A DNA stretch of 64,000 nucleotides from BNXB01 sp031556375 (GCA_031556375.1 JAVBTA010000019.1:1-64000), one strand, 5' to 3'; positions 1-9,329 are shown, counted from the stretch's first letter. Notes: a model not told the origin generated them from the sequence alone. Numbers and translations are program-made.

Positions 1-80
<80 letters not shown>

Positions 81-90
81 TTTATGAAAA

Positions 91-126
91 AGACCTCGTT
101 AGTAGTAATACTGACGAGGTTTTTTG
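91..126 (+). terminator. Terminator of the rRNA operon
   Basis: The arms ACCTCGTTAG and CTGACGAGGT can form a 10-bp stem (one G-T pair) around an 8-nt loop and are followed by six T residues. It lies about 12 nt after the end of 5S rRNA, so it most likely ends the rRNA transcript. Confidence 0.85.
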
Positions 127-272
127 CTTTTTAAACAAAACAGATGTAATCCTGAAACGACTAACCGAAACTTGCCCGGAAAACAAAGCTCCCTTATTCC
201 CTTATTAATATAATCTATTACGATATCAATTAACTCGATTTATTAAAGATTGGCGATTGATAATAAAGATTG

Positions 273-280
273 TACCTTTG
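273..280 (+). promoter_or_regulatory. -7 promoter element of the superoxide dismutase gene
   Basis: TACCTTTG matches the Bacteroidetes -7 consensus TAnnTTTG. The predicted start of transcription is near 287, which leaves a leader of about 90 nt before the ATG at 379. The rest of 127-378 shows no gene. Confidence 0.6.
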
Positions 281-378
281 TCTTTATCATAAATAATAGA
301 TGAACAAAATCGAAAGATAACTTGTTTTATAATCTGACTAGAGAAAATGGATTTTTTATTTAACTTATTCTTCCGGTT

Positions 379-1020
379 ATGAAAAGGATATTATTTATTT
401 TAACAACAATATTAGTAATTACACAAAATAGTACAGCTATGAAGTTTGAAATGCCTAAATTGCCTTATGCAACAGACGCTTTGGAGCCAACAATCAGTAA
501 ACAAACCGTAGAATATCATTACGGAAAACATGTCTTGGCTTATGTTACAAATCTCAATAACCTGGTTCCTGGAACTCCGTTTGAGAATGCTACATTAGAG
601 GATATCGTAAAGAAAGCAGATGGAGCTATTTTTAATAATGGCGCTCAGGTTTTGAATCATGATATCTATTTTTCCTCCTTTTCTCCTAAAGGAGGTGGTG
701 CACCTACCGGACCTTTAGCTGAAGCAATAAATGCTCAATATGGAAGTTTTGAAAATTTCAAAAAAGAGTTTAGTGCGGCTTCTGTATCTATCTTTGGTTC
801 AGGATGGGCTTGGTTGGTGAAGGACAATGCGGGAAAGTTAAGTATTGTCAAAGAAAGTAATGCCGGTAATCCATTGCGTAATGGCTTTACACCTCTGCTG
901 GGATTCGATGTGTGGGAACATTCCTACTATCTTGATTATCAAAACAGGAGAGCTGACCACATCAATGCTTTGTGGAATATTATTGACTGGAAAGTGATTG
1001 AAAGCAGGTATACAAAATAG
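379..1020 (+). CDS. sodB: Iron-type superoxide dismutase with N-terminal signal peptide
   Basis: Converts superoxide to oxygen and hydrogen peroxide. The four metal ligands of Fe/Mn SODs are present: H47, H94, D177 and H181. They sit exactly 21 residues later than in E. coli SodB, so the protein carries an added N-terminal segment. Q90 (in NNGAQ) sits at the Gln typical of iron SODs, and A162 sits where manganese SODs have Gln, so iron or cambialistic use is likely. Residues 1-20 read as a signal peptide: MKR, a hydrophobic core, then STA before a second Met. The cytoplasmic form would start at that Met (439), which has no clear ribosome-binding site. The promoter at 273 allows either start, so export is an inference. 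A terminator follows the gene. Confidence 0.92.
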   Translation: MKRILFILTTILVITQNSTAMKFEMPKLPYATDALEPTISKQTVEYHYGKHVLAYVTNLNNLVPGTPFENATLEDIVKKADGAIFNNGAQVLNHDIYFSSFSPKGGGAPTGPLAEAINAQYGSFENFKKEFSAASVSIFGSGWAWLVKDNAGKLSIVKESNAGNPLRNGFTPLLGFDVWEHSYYLDYQNRRADHINALWNIIDWKVIESRYTK

Positions 1021-1038
1021 CAGATAACATCTAACAGA

Positions 1039-1064
1039 AAGGGGAGCTTTGGCTCCTTTTTTTG
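1039..1064 (+). terminator. Terminator after sodB
   Basis: AAGGGGAGC and GGCTCCTTT form a compact hairpin with a short loop, followed by a run of T residues, about 20 nt after the sodB stop codon. Confidence 0.8.
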
Positions 1065-1083
1065 TGCCCGTATAAAACTTAGC

Positions 1084-1124
1084 TGCATAATCTTTTAAAG
1101 ATTATGCAAAAAAATGTATCTTTG
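1084..1124 (+). promoter_or_regulatory. Promoter with an 11-bp inverted repeat in the -35 region
   Basis: A -7 element TATCTTTG lies at 1117-1124. Just upstream, TGCATAATCTT and AAGATTATGCA (1084-1108) form a perfect 11-bp inverted repeat with a 3-nt centre, covering the place where -33 contacts would be made. No T tract follows it, so an operator is more likely than a terminator. It precedes the nucleotidyltransferase gene at 1156. Confidence 0.5.
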
Positions 1125-1155
1125 AAACTTAATTTCTAATAAAACAACAAATAAT

Positions 1156-2064
1156 ATGAAACCAACATTATTCGTACTTGCAGCTGGCATGGGAAGCCGT
1201 TATGGAGGCTTAAAACAATTGGATGGATTAGGTCCTAACGGAGAAACTATTATGGATTATTCTATTTTTGATGCCGTAAGAGGTGGATTTGGAAAGGTCG
1301 TATTTGTTATTCGTCATTCATTCGAGGCTGATTTCAGAGATAAAATTATCAAGAAATATGAGAATATAATTCCTGTAGAAATTGTATTTCAGGAATTGGA
1401 TTATCTTCCTGAAGGAGTTAAGTTGGATCCGGAAAGAGTAAAACCATGGGGAACAAATCATGCTGTGCTAATGGGAAAAGATGTGATCAAAGAACCATTT
1501 GCAGTAATTAATGCTGATGATTTTTATGGTCGTGAAAGCTTTAAAGTTTTGGCGGACTATTTATCCGGATTGGAAGGAAAGACAAACGATTATTGTATGA
1601 TTGGTTATCGTATTGGAAATACTTTGTCGGAGAGTGGTTCTGTAGCTCGTGGGGTGTGCGAAAAGGATAGTAATGAGTATCTTACGTCAGTAGTGGAAAG
1701 AACTCATATTGTTCGAGATACTGATGGGGTTATCAAATATAAAGACGAGAAAGATCAATTGATTCAGGTTGGAGGAGATAATGTTCCGGTTTCTATGAAT
1801 ATGTGGGGATTTACTCCGGAATATTTCAAGTATTCGGAAGAACAATTTGTTGATTTCCTGAAGGAAAATGCAGGAAATATCAAAGCTGAATTTTTTATTC
1901 CGTTGGTAGTGAATAATTTAATTGTAAATGGAGTTGTTAAAGTAAAAGTACTTGATACCCCCTCCAAATGGTTTGGAGTAACTTATGCTGATGATCGTCC
2001 TTCTGTAGTTGAGAAAATCAATACTTTGATTGCACAGGGAGAATATCCATCGAAATTATTTTAG
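1156..2064 (+). CDS. Sugar-phosphate nucleotidyltransferase family protein
   Basis: A GT-A fold nucleotidyltransferase of the family that joins a sugar 1-phosphate to a nucleoside triphosphate. The N-terminal nucleotide-binding motif LAAGMGSRYGG spans residues 8-18, PWGTNHAV residues 97-104, and the metal-binding pair D121-D122 lies in NADDFYG. The length (302 aa) is normal. Bacteroidetes proteins of this type are often encoded near NahK-like sugar 1-kinases; here a NahK-like gene lies at 58856, so a joint N-acetylhexosamine salvage role is possible but unproved. The acceptor sugar cannot be read from the sequence. Only 4 nt separate its stop from the next gene, so the two are probably co-transcribed. 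A promoter with a possible operator lies upstream. Confidence 0.8.
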   Translation: MKPTLFVLAAGMGSRYGGLKQLDGLGPNGETIMDYSIFDAVRGGFGKVVFVIRHSFEADFRDKIIKKYENIIPVEIVFQELDYLPEGVKLDPERVKPWGTNHAVLMGKDVIKEPFAVINADDFYGRESFKVLADYLSGLEGKTNDYCMIGYRIGNTLSESGSVARGVCEKDSNEYLTSVVERTHIVRDTDGVIKYKDEKDQLIQVGGDNVPVSMNMWGFTPEYFKYSEEQFVDFLKENAGNIKAEFFIPLVVNNLIVNGVVKVKVLDTPSKWFGVTYADDRPSVVEKINTLIAQGEYPSKLF

Positions 2065-2068
2065 TATT

Positions 2069-2824
2069 ATGAATAGGAGAAATTTCTTCAAAAAAACAGC
2101 TATTGCCGGAACTGGGGCAATATTGCTTCCTGAAATAGTAAATGCTGCTATTCCGGGAATTAGTTCGGAAAATGCGTTGACCGGATTGAAAAAAGATACT
2201 GTGATCTTGTTTCAGGGTGATTCTATTACGGATGCTGGTCGCAAACGTGAAGTTGAAAACGATGCTAATTCACAAGCCATGCTGGGCAATGGATATGCTA
2301 TGTTTACAGCCGCCGGTTTATTGGCAAATCATCCGACTCAATCACTGAAGATATACAATCGTGGTATTTCAGGGAATAAAGTATTTCAGCTACAGGAGCG
2401 TTGGGAGAAAGATTGCCTGAACCTGAAACCGGATATCCTGAGTATTTTGATTGGAGTTAATGATTACTGGCATATGAAAAATGGCAAATATGAAGGTACA
2501 TTAGCTAAATATGATGCTGATTTGAGAAATTTGATCGCTTCTACTAAAAAGGAATTACCAGGAGTGAAAATTGTTCTGTGTGAGCCATTTATACTTGCAG
2601 GGGGAACTGCTTTAGATTCTACCTGGGAATCTGAATTTGGCGGTTATCGTACTGCTGTACACCAGATTGTAAGAGATTTTAATTTAATTTTCGTACCATT
2701 TCAAAAAGTTTTCAATGAAGCATTGAAGAAAGCTCCTGTAGAGTATTGGGGAAAAGATGGAGTTCATCCTTCTCTTGCCGGGGCTCAATTGATGTCTCAG
2801 GCTTGGTTGAAAGCTGTATTATAA
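2069..2824 (+). CDS. Exported SGNH/GDSL-type hydrolase
   Basis: A 251-residue SGNH-hydrolase, likely an esterase or deacetylase acting on acylated sugars or lipids. The four family blocks are visible: GDSITD with nucleophile S52, the oxyanion Gly in ISGNK, GVND, and the catalytic pair D230/H233 in DGVHPS. The start chosen is ATG 2069. It yields MNRRNFFKKTAIAGTGA, a twin-arginine-like leader, and an earlier in-frame ATG at 2030 lies inside the preceding gene and would bury this leader. The natural substrate is unknown. It is translated just after the nucleotidyltransferase and 2 nt before the ABC-F gene, which suggests one transcript. Confidence 0.82.
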   Translation: MNRRNFFKKTAIAGTGAILLPEIVNAAIPGISSENALTGLKKDTVILFQGDSITDAGRKREVENDANSQAMLGNGYAMFTAAGLLANHPTQSLKIYNRGISGNKVFQLQERWEKDCLNLKPDILSILIGVNDYWHMKNGKYEGTLAKYDADLRNLIASTKKELPGVKIVLCEPFILAGGTALDSTWESEFGGYRTAVHQIVRDFNLIFVPFQKVFNEALKKAPVEYWGKDGVHPSLAGAQLMSQAWLKAVL

Positions 2825-2826
2825 GG

Positions 2827-4755
2827 ATGTATTCAGTAGAAGGATTAACTGTTGAATTTGGAGGTTTTACCCTTTTTGATGATATAAATTTTGTCGTAGA
2901 CAAAAAAGATAGGATAGCACTGGTAGGTAAGAATGGTGCCGGTAAAAGTACTTTACTGAAAATTTTTGCCGGTATAAATGAACCCACTAGAGGGCGGGTT
3001 TCGATGCCTAAAGAGGTAACTATAGGATATTTACCTCAACAAATGGTGCTTTCAGATTCCCATACTGTGCTGGAAGAGGCTTCTTTGGCATTTGAACACA
3101 TCATGCAGAAAGAAACTGAAATCGAACGTCTAAATCTGGAATTGGCTGAGCGAACCGATTATGATTCTGAGTCTTATCATAAGCTAATAGATAAGGTTAC
3201 TTCGCTTAGCGAACAACTTCAGATGGAGGGTGCGTCTAATTTCCAGGCTGAAGTCGAGCGCACGCTTACTGGTCTGGGCTTCTCAAATGTCGATTTTAAC
3301 CGTCCAACCCGTGAGTTTAGCGGAGGGTGGCGTATGCGTATCGAATTGGCAAAGTTGTTGTTGAAACGACCGGATATCCTTCTTTTGGATGAGCCAACCA
3401 ACCACTTGGATATCGAATCTATTCAGTGGTTGGAAAATTTTCTTTCCACACGGGCAAATGCTGTGATCCTGGTATCGCACGACCGTGCATTTATTGATGC
3501 GGTTACCCAACGCACTATCGAAATTTCACTTGGTAGAGTTTATGATTACCGCGTGAATTACACAAAATATGTTGTTTTGAGAAAAGAACGTAGAGAACAA
3601 CAGATTCGTGCGTATGAAAATCAGCAAAAGCAAATAGAAGATACAGAGGCATTTATTGAGCGTTTTCGTTATAAGGCAACTAAAGCCGTACAGGTACAAA
3701 GTCGTATAAAGCAACTTGAAAAGATAGATCGTCTCGAAATCGATGAAGAAGATACTTCCCGTCTGCGTTTGAAATTCCCTCCTTCTCCCCGTTCGGGTTC
3801 ATATCCTGTAATTATGGAGGATGTCTCCAAAACTTATGGGAATCATGTGGTATTTAAAGATGCGACATTGACAATCAATAGAGGTGATAAAGTCGCTTTT
3901 GTCGGTAAGAACGGAGAAGGTAAGACGACTTTAGTTAAATGCATAATGTCTGAAATTCAGTATGACGGAAAGTTACAGTTGGGACATAATGTAAAGATAG
4001 GCTATTTTGCTCAGAATCAGGCTGATCTTTTGAATCCGAATATGACTGTATTTGAAACGATCGATCATGTAGCAGTAGGAGATGTCCGGACTAAAGTGCG
4101 AGATATTCTAGGCGCATTTATGTTTGGAGGAGAAGCTTCTGATAAAAAAGTCGGGGTTCTTTCCGGAGGAGAACGAACTCGTTTGGCGATGATTAAATTG
4201 TTGTTGGAACCTGTTAATTTCCTGATTCTCGATGAGCCGACCAACCATTTGGATATGCTTTCGAAAGATATTCTGAAAGATGCATTGAAAGCATTTGACG
4301 GGACATTGGTTGTAGTCTCTCACGACCGTGAATTTCTTGACGGATTGGTCGATAAAGTATATGAATTCGGAAACAAACAGATACGCGAACATCTGGGAGG
4401 AATATATGAATTCCTGGAGAGAAAAAAACTGGATAATCTGAAAGAGTTGGAGCGAAAAAATCTTCCTGAAAAAGAAGCTAAATCTGTTGATAATCAGTCG
4501 GAAAGCAAAATGTCTTATGAAGAGCGAAAAGAATATCAACGGCAGTTGCGACGACTGGAAAAAAATGTAGAAGATAGTGAGAAAATAATTGAAAATTTAG
4601 AACAGGAAATCAAAGAAATAGAATTAACTTTGTCGTCCCCTGAAAATGTGACAAATGACCTGTTGGTAAGACATGGAGCACTCCAGAAAAAGTTAGAGGA
4701 AGCCATGGAACAATGGACCAATGCCACAATAGAGTTGGAAGAAATTAAAAATTAA
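2827..4755 (+). CDS. ABC-F family ATPase (ribosome-associated type)
   Basis: A soluble protein with two ATP-binding cassettes and no membrane segments, as in the ABC-F family (EttA, Uup, YheS and relatives), which act on the ribosome rather than in transport. Cassette 1 has Walker A GKNGAGKST (about residue 34), signature FSGGWRMR (about 163) and Walker B LLLDEPTNHLD (about 184). Cassette 2 has GKNGEGKTT (about 359), LSGGERTR (about 444) and LILDEPTNHLD (about 465). The basic, helical linker between them (about 235-310) is the P-site tRNA-interaction motif position. A charged coiled-coil tail fills the last 100 residues. ATG 2827 was chosen because MYSVEGLTVEF begins the first cassette; an upstream in-frame ATG at 2746 lies within the GDSL gene. 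Which ABC-F subfamily is uncertain. Confidence 0.9.
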   Translation: MYSVEGLTVEFGGFTLFDDINFVVDKKDRIALVGKNGAGKSTLLKIFAGINEPTRGRVSMPKEVTIGYLPQQMVLSDSHTVLEEASLAFEHIMQKETEIERLNLELAERTDYDSESYHKLIDKVTSLSEQLQMEGASNFQAEVERTLTGLGFSNVDFNRPTREFSGGWRMRIELAKLLLKRPDILLLDEPTNHLDIESIQWLENFLSTRANAVILVSHDRAFIDAVTQRTIEISLGRVYDYRVNYTKYVVLRKERREQQIRAYENQQKQIEDTEAFIERFRYKATKAVQVQSRIKQLEKIDRLEIDEEDTSRLRLKFPPSPRSGSYPVIMEDVSKTYGNHVVFKDATLTINRGDKVAFVGKNGEGKTTLVKCIMSEIQYDGKLQLGHNVKIGYFAQNQADLLNPNMTVFETIDHVAVGDVRTKVRDILGAFMFGGEASDKKVGVLSGGERTRLAMIKLLLEPVNFLILDEPTNHLDMLSKDILKDALKAFDGTLVVVSHDREFLDGLVDKVYEFGNKQIREHLGGIYEFLERKKLDNLKELERKNLPEKEAKSVDNQSESKMSYEERKEYQRQLRRLEKNVEDSEKIIENLEQEIKEIELTLSSPENVTNDLLVRHGALQKKLEEAMEQWTNATIELEEIKN

Positions 4756-4786
4756 GAATTCGAATAATCGGTTAATCAATTAAGAA

Positions 4787-6826
4787 ATGAAACAGGCTTT
4801 TTTTTATTTAGCAGCATGTGCTGTGCTTGCTACTGCTTGTAGTGGTGGAAGCAGCAAAAATGATCAGATCCAAGGAGTAGACATTGCAAACATGGATACG
4901 ACCTCTGTTGCCGGTAATGATTTTTATCGTTATGCTTGTGGTGGATGGATCGATAATAATCCGTTGAAACCTGAGTTTTCGCGTTTTGGAACTTTCGATC
5001 AATTGCGAGAGACCAGTCAGGAACAGGTAAAGGGCTTGATTGAAGAATTGTCTGCTAAAGAAAATGCTCCAGGAAGTGTTGCTCAAAAAATCGGAGATCT
5101 TTATAAAATAGCTACCGATAGCGCAAAATTGAATGTTGATGGGGCTGCTCCTCTTAAAAAATACCTGGATGAAGTTAATGCTATCCAGAATAAATCTGAA
5201 CTGAGCGTTTTTCTTGCAAAAATGTTTCGTAATGGTATGTCGCCATTCTTTTCTAATTATGTATATGCAGATGATATGAACAGCTCGATGAATATCTTCC
5301 ACCTTAACCAGGGAGGTTATAAGATGGGCGACCGTGATTATTATCTTGAAAAAGATGCCCGTTCCGAAGAATTGCGTACAAAATATGCAGCGTTGATTAA
5401 TACGATGTTTACATTGTCCGGATTTGATGCACAACAGGCAAAAGCGGCAGAAACTGCGATTATGAAAATAGAAACTCAATTGGCTACAGCTGCGTATCCA
5501 CGTGTTAAATTGCGTAATCCGTTGGATAATTATCATAAAATTACTGTAGACGAATTACAAAAAACATCTCCTGCCATTAACTGGATGGAATTCTTTAATA
5601 CTTTGGGATTGAAAGATATCAAAGATTTGAATCTTTCACAACCGGAGCCATTGGCAGAAGTGAGCAAAGTAATCAATACAGCTTCATTGGAAGATCTTAA
5701 ATATTATCTGAATTGGAGTGTAATTGCGTCTGCGGCATCGTACTTAAGTGATGATTTCAGTAATGCAAGTTTTGAGTTTTATGGAAAAACTCTTTCTGGC
5801 CGTCAGGAGCTTAAAGCCCGTTGGAAACGTGCGGTTGATGTTATCGATGGAACTTTAGGAGAAGCTGTAGGACAAATCTATGTAGAGAAATATTTCCCGC
5901 CAGCACATAAAGAACGTATGTTGGAATTGGTGAAGAATCTTCAAGTGGCTTTAGGAGAAAGAATCAATGCCCTGGAATGGATGGGTGATTCAACAAAGAT
6001 GAAAGCACAGGAAAAACTTGCCGCATTCCATATTAAGATCGGTTATCCTGATAAATGGCGTGATTATTCCGGACTGGAAATTAATTCAAGTGATTCATAT
6101 TTTGAAAATATAGTACGTTCTAATAATTTCGATTATGATTATATGTTGAGTAAATTCAACAAACCTCTTGATAAAGACGAATGGTTAATGAATCCTCAAA
6201 CAGTGAATGCTTACTATAATCCGGCAACCAACGAAATTTGTTTTCCTGCAGCAATTTTGCAACCTCCATTCTTCAATATGCAGGCTGATGATGCTGTAAA
6301 TTATGGTGCTATCGGTGTTGTAATCGGTCACGAGATGACTCATGGATTTGATGATCAAGGTCGTCAATACGATAAAGACGGAAATCTTATAAACTGGTGG
6401 ACAGAAGAAGATGCTAAGAAATTTGACGAAAGAGCAAATGTTTTGGTTAATTTCTATGACAATATTGTAGTGATCGATAGTACTCATGCGAACGGTCGCT
6501 TTACATTAGGCGAGAATATTGCAGATCAGGGAGGTTTACATGTATCCTGGCAGGCTTATCAAAACAGTTTGAAAGGAAAAGAAACTCCGGCTCCTGTGGC
6601 AGGATTTAATAACGCACAACGTTTCTTTATCGGTTATGCTACAGTTTGGGCAGGTAATATCCGTGATGAGGAAATCCGCAGGTTAACAAAAACCGACCCA
6701 CACTCTTTGGGTAAATGGCGTGTTAACGGAGCATTGCCTCACGTAGATGCCTGGTATGAAGCATTTAATGTAACAGAAGCAAATAAACTTTTTGTTCCAA
6801 AAGATAAACGAGTATCAATCTGGTAA
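4787..6826 (+). CDS. pepO: M13-family zinc metallopeptidase, lipoprotein (PepO/neprilysin-like)
   Basis: A zinc oligopeptidase of the neprilysin/PepO family, anchored as a lipoprotein (signal MKQAFFYLAACAVLATAC with a lipobox Cys). The catalytic HEMTH motif is at residues 515-519 and the third zinc ligand E576 lies in GENIADQGG, the ExxxD motif of M13. The long N-terminal helical domain (about 40-460) and the C-terminal LGKWRVNG-type segment are normal, and the length (679 aa) fits. It should cleave small peptides in the periplasm or at the surface. The stop codon is 2 nt before the next start, so the DUF1015 gene is almost certainly co-transcribed. Confidence 0.93.
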   Translation: MKQAFFYLAACAVLATACSGGSSKNDQIQGVDIANMDTTSVAGNDFYRYACGGWIDNNPLKPEFSRFGTFDQLRETSQEQVKGLIEELSAKENAPGSVAQKIGDLYKIATDSAKLNVDGAAPLKKYLDEVNAIQNKSELSVFLAKMFRNGMSPFFSNYVYADDMNSSMNIFHLNQGGYKMGDRDYYLEKDARSEELRTKYAALINTMFTLSGFDAQQAKAAETAIMKIETQLATAAYPRVKLRNPLDNYHKITVDELQKTSPAINWMEFFNTLGLKDIKDLNLSQPEPLAEVSKVINTASLEDLKYYLNWSVIASAASYLSDDFSNASFEFYGKTLSGRQELKARWKRAVDVIDGTLGEAVGQIYVEKYFPPAHKERMLELVKNLQVALGERINALEWMGDSTKMKAQEKLAAFHIKIGYPDKWRDYSGLEINSSDSYFENIVRSNNFDYDYMLSKFNKPLDKDEWLMNPQTVNAYYNPATNEICFPAAILQPPFFNMQADDAVNYGAIGVVIGHEMTHGFDDQGRQYDKDGNLINWWTEEDAKKFDERANVLVNFYDNIVVIDSTHANGRFTLGENIADQGGLHVSWQAYQNSLKGKETPAPVAGFNNAQRFFIGYATVWAGNIRDEEIRRLTKTDPHSLGKWRVNGALPHVDAWYEAFNVTEANKLFVPKDKRVSIW

Positions 6827-6828
6827 TT

Positions 6829-8073
6829 ATGGCAGTAGTAAAACCATTCAAAGGAGTTCGTCCTCCGAAAAATCTGGTGCAACAGGTTGCATCACGTCCT
6901 TATGATGTGTTGAGTTCCGAAGAGGCCCGTAAAGAAGCCGAAGGAAATGAAAAATCACTTTATCATATCATCAAACCCGAGATCGATTTTGCTCCGGGCA
7001 CAGATGAGCATAAACCGGAAGTTTACGAAAAAGCGGTAGAAAATTTTCATAAGTTTCAGGCAAATGACTGGTTGAAACAGGATGAAAAGGAATTGTATTA
7101 TGTATATGCACAAACAATGAATGGCCGTACGCAGTATGGTCTGGTGGTTTGTTCATATGTAGAGGACTATCTTAAAGGAGTCATTAAAAAGCATGAGTTG
7201 ACCCGGAAAGATAAGGAAGAAGACCGGATGAAGCATGTTCGAATCAATGATGCTAACATAGAGCCAGTGTTCTTCGCTTATCCTGATAATCCTGAATTGG
7301 AAGCTTTGGTTGCAGATATCTCAAAAGGAACTCCGGAATATGATTTTGTTGCAGGTGATGGTTTCGGACATCATTTCTGGTTAGTCGAAGATGAAGCCAA
7401 AATAAAACGGATTACAGAGCTTTTTGCCGAAATTCCATATCTTTATATTGCTGACGGTCATCATCGTACTGCAGCAGCAGCTTTAGTCGGTGCGGAAAAA
7501 GCCAAACAAAATCCCAATCATACGGGAAAAGAAGAATACAACTATTTTATGGCTGTATGTTTTCCTGCGAATCAATTGAAAATTCTTGATTATAACCGAG
7601 TTGTGAAGGATTTGAACGGTATGACTTCCGACGAATTTCTAAAAGCGTTAGAGCAGGATTTTGTTGTCGAAAAGAAAGGTTCGGAAATTTATCATCCGGA
7701 AGCATTACATGATTTTTCTTTGTATCTTGAAAAAAATTGGTATAAACTGACCGCTAAACCGGGTACTTACGATGATAAGGATCCGATTGGAGTTCTGGAT
7801 GTAACCGTTTCTTCGGATCTGATCCTGGATAAGTTGTTAGGGATGAAAGATCTGAGAACGGATAAACGTGTTGATTTCGTAGGAGGATTGAGAGGTTTGG
7901 AAGAATTGAAACGCAGAGTCGATAGCGGTGAAATGAAAGCAGCTCTGGCTCTTTATCCGGTTACGATGAAGCAGTTGATCGATATTGCGGATACCGGTAA
8001 TATCATGCCTCCTAAAACAACCTGGTTTGAACCTAAATTACGTTCGGGTCTTGTGATTCATAAATTGTCATAA
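6829..8073 (+). CDS. DUF1015 family protein
   Basis: A 414-residue cytoplasmic protein of the DUF1015 family, recognised by its opening (VKPFKGVRPP followed by ASRPYDVLSSEEA) and by IADGHHRTAAA near residue 210, the conserved His-rich motif. No biochemical role is firmly established. In many Bacteroidetes the gene sits next to serine biosynthesis genes (serC/serA), but here it follows an M13 peptidase by 2 nt, so the usual neighbourhood is missing. No signal peptide or membrane segment is visible. Confidence 0.85.
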   Translation: MAVVKPFKGVRPPKNLVQQVASRPYDVLSSEEARKEAEGNEKSLYHIIKPEIDFAPGTDEHKPEVYEKAVENFHKFQANDWLKQDEKELYYVYAQTMNGRTQYGLVVCSYVEDYLKGVIKKHELTRKDKEEDRMKHVRINDANIEPVFFAYPDNPELEALVADISKGTPEYDFVAGDGFGHHFWLVEDEAKIKRITELFAEIPYLYIADGHHRTAAAALVGAEKAKQNPNHTGKEEYNYFMAVCFPANQLKILDYNRVVKDLNGMTSDEFLKALEQDFVVEKKGSEIYHPEALHDFSLYLEKNWYKLTAKPGTYDDKDPIGVLDVTVSSDLILDKLLGMKDLRTDKRVDFVGGLRGLEELKRRVDSGEMKAALALYPVTMKQLIDIADTGNIMPPKTTWFEPKLRSGLVIHKLS

Positions 8074-8100
8074 AATCTTTTTTTATTGAGAAAAAAAACG

Positions 8101-8108
8101 TAAATTTG
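8101..8108 (+). promoter_or_regulatory. -7 promoter element of dnaN
   Basis: TAAATTTG matches TAnnTTTG, 34 nt before the dnaN ATG. An A/T-rich tract precedes it. No convincing -33 TTTG at the usual distance was found. Confidence 0.5.
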
Positions 8109-8141
8109 TATTTTATCGAAAAAAATAAATAATAATATTTT

Positions 8142-9266
8142 ATGAAATTCATAGTTTCCTGTAATTCTTTATTAAGTCACCTGCAGACAATAGGCAGGGT
8201 TATTGCTTCTAAAAATTCTATTCCGGTATTGGATTGTTTTTTGTTTAATTTAGATGGAGAACAGTTGACCATTACTGCAGCAGATACTGAAACCCGTATG
8301 TCTACGACTATCAGTGTTACCAATACTGATGGTTCGGGGGTATTTGCGGTTCCTTCTAAAAATTTATTAGACGCATTGAAAGAATTACCTGAACAGCCAA
8401 TTACATTTTCCATTGATGATGAGAGTATGGAAATTTTCATTTATTATGAGAATGGAAAATATAATTTTGTCGGATTGAAAGGTGATGAATATCCTCAGCC
8501 TAAGCCATTGAAAGAAGATGCCGTCAATCTGCAGATCCCCGCATCGGTATTATTTTCGGGTATTACAAGGGCACTGTTCGCTACAGCTGATGATGAATTG
8601 CGTCCGGTAATGAATGGTTTGTATCTGGACATCACTACAGATGATATTACATTTGTAGCATCTGACGGGCATAAGTTGGTTCGTAGCAAGACATTGGCAG
8701 CAAAAGGAAGTGAGCGTTCTTCGTTTATTTTGCCTAAAAAACCGGCAAACTTGTTGAAAGCAATTCTTCCGAAGGTATCAGGCGATATTGCTATCGGATT
8801 TGATGATAGTAATGCTTATATTACCATGGAGAACTTTATTCTGGTATGTCGTTTGATTGAAGGCCGTTATCCAAATTACGGAGGTGTAATTCCACAAGGA
8901 AATCCATATAAAGTAACTGTAGATCGTTTGATGTTGTATAATGCGTTGAAACGTGTTTCTGTATTTTCTAATCCAGCCAGCAGTTTGGTTAAGTTAGGAA
9001 TTTCCGGAAATAATATTTTGGTTTCGGCTCAGGATATCGATTTTTCGACTTCTGCGGAAGAAACAGTTCCTTGTGTTTATGAGGGAGAAAATATGAATAT
9101 CGGTTTCAAAGGAACTTATCTTATTGAAATTCTGAATAATATTCCATCCCAGGAAGCTGTTCTGGAATTGGCGGACCCGACAAGAGCGGGTTTGATTTTA
9201 CCCTCAGAAAATGAAGAAGGAGAAGACTTATTGATGTTATTGATGCCAATGATGCTTAATGATTAA
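8142..9266 (+). CDS. dnaN: DNA polymerase III subunit beta (sliding clamp)
   Basis: The replication clamp that holds polymerase III on DNA. The protein is 374 aa, normal for the family, and made of three similar clamp domains. The N-terminal MKFIVSCNSLLSHLQTIG and the motif ASDGHKLVR (about residue 175) are typical, and the C-terminal LLMPMML matches the conserved clamp end (usually MPMRL). It is not beside dnaA or recF here but directly upstream of a DnaQ-like exonuclease, a Bacteroidetes arrangement. A long inverted repeat follows the gene. Confidence 0.96.
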   Translation: MKFIVSCNSLLSHLQTIGRVIASKNSIPVLDCFLFNLDGEQLTITAADTETRMSTTISVTNTDGSGVFAVPSKNLLDALKELPEQPITFSIDDESMEIFIYYENGKYNFVGLKGDEYPQPKPLKEDAVNLQIPASVLFSGITRALFATADDELRPVMNGLYLDITTDDITFVASDGHKLVRSKTLAAKGSERSSFILPKKPANLLKAILPKVSGDIAIGFDDSNAYITMENFILVCRLIEGRYPNYGGVIPQGNPYKVTVDRLMLYNALKRVSVFSNPASSLVKLGISGNNILVSAQDIDFSTSAEETVPCVYEGENMNIGFKGTYLIEILNNIPSQEAVLELADPTRAGLILPSENEEGEDLLMLLMPMMLND

Positions 9267-9267
9267 T

Positions 9268-9329
9268 AAATTGAGAATTGAGAATGAAGGCATGCGTAAA
9301 CTCAATTCTCAATTCTCAATTCTCAATTT
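9268..9329. repeat. Inverted repeat built from the word TTGAGAA, between dnaN and the exonuclease gene
   Basis: Tandem copies of TTGAGAATTGAGAA (9271-9285) are followed after about 26 nt by three copies of the reverse complement (TTCTCAA words, 9304-9329). This gives an 18-bp hairpin that can form in more than one register, and it ends in four T. It may slow or end dnaN transcription, but it lies within a region that must be read through if the exonuclease gene shares the dnaN transcript. Confidence 0.7.

Noticed and set aside
4108..4539. 143-codon open frame antisense to the ABC-F gene
   Set aside because: It lies fully within a strongly conserved gene, is rich in Phe/Ile as expected from reverse reading of Lys/Glu codons, and has no promoter or family match.
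4808..5536. 242-codon open frame antisense to the M13 peptidase gene
   Set aside because: A shadow of the real gene with biased composition; the peptidase keeps all its motifs over the same stretch.
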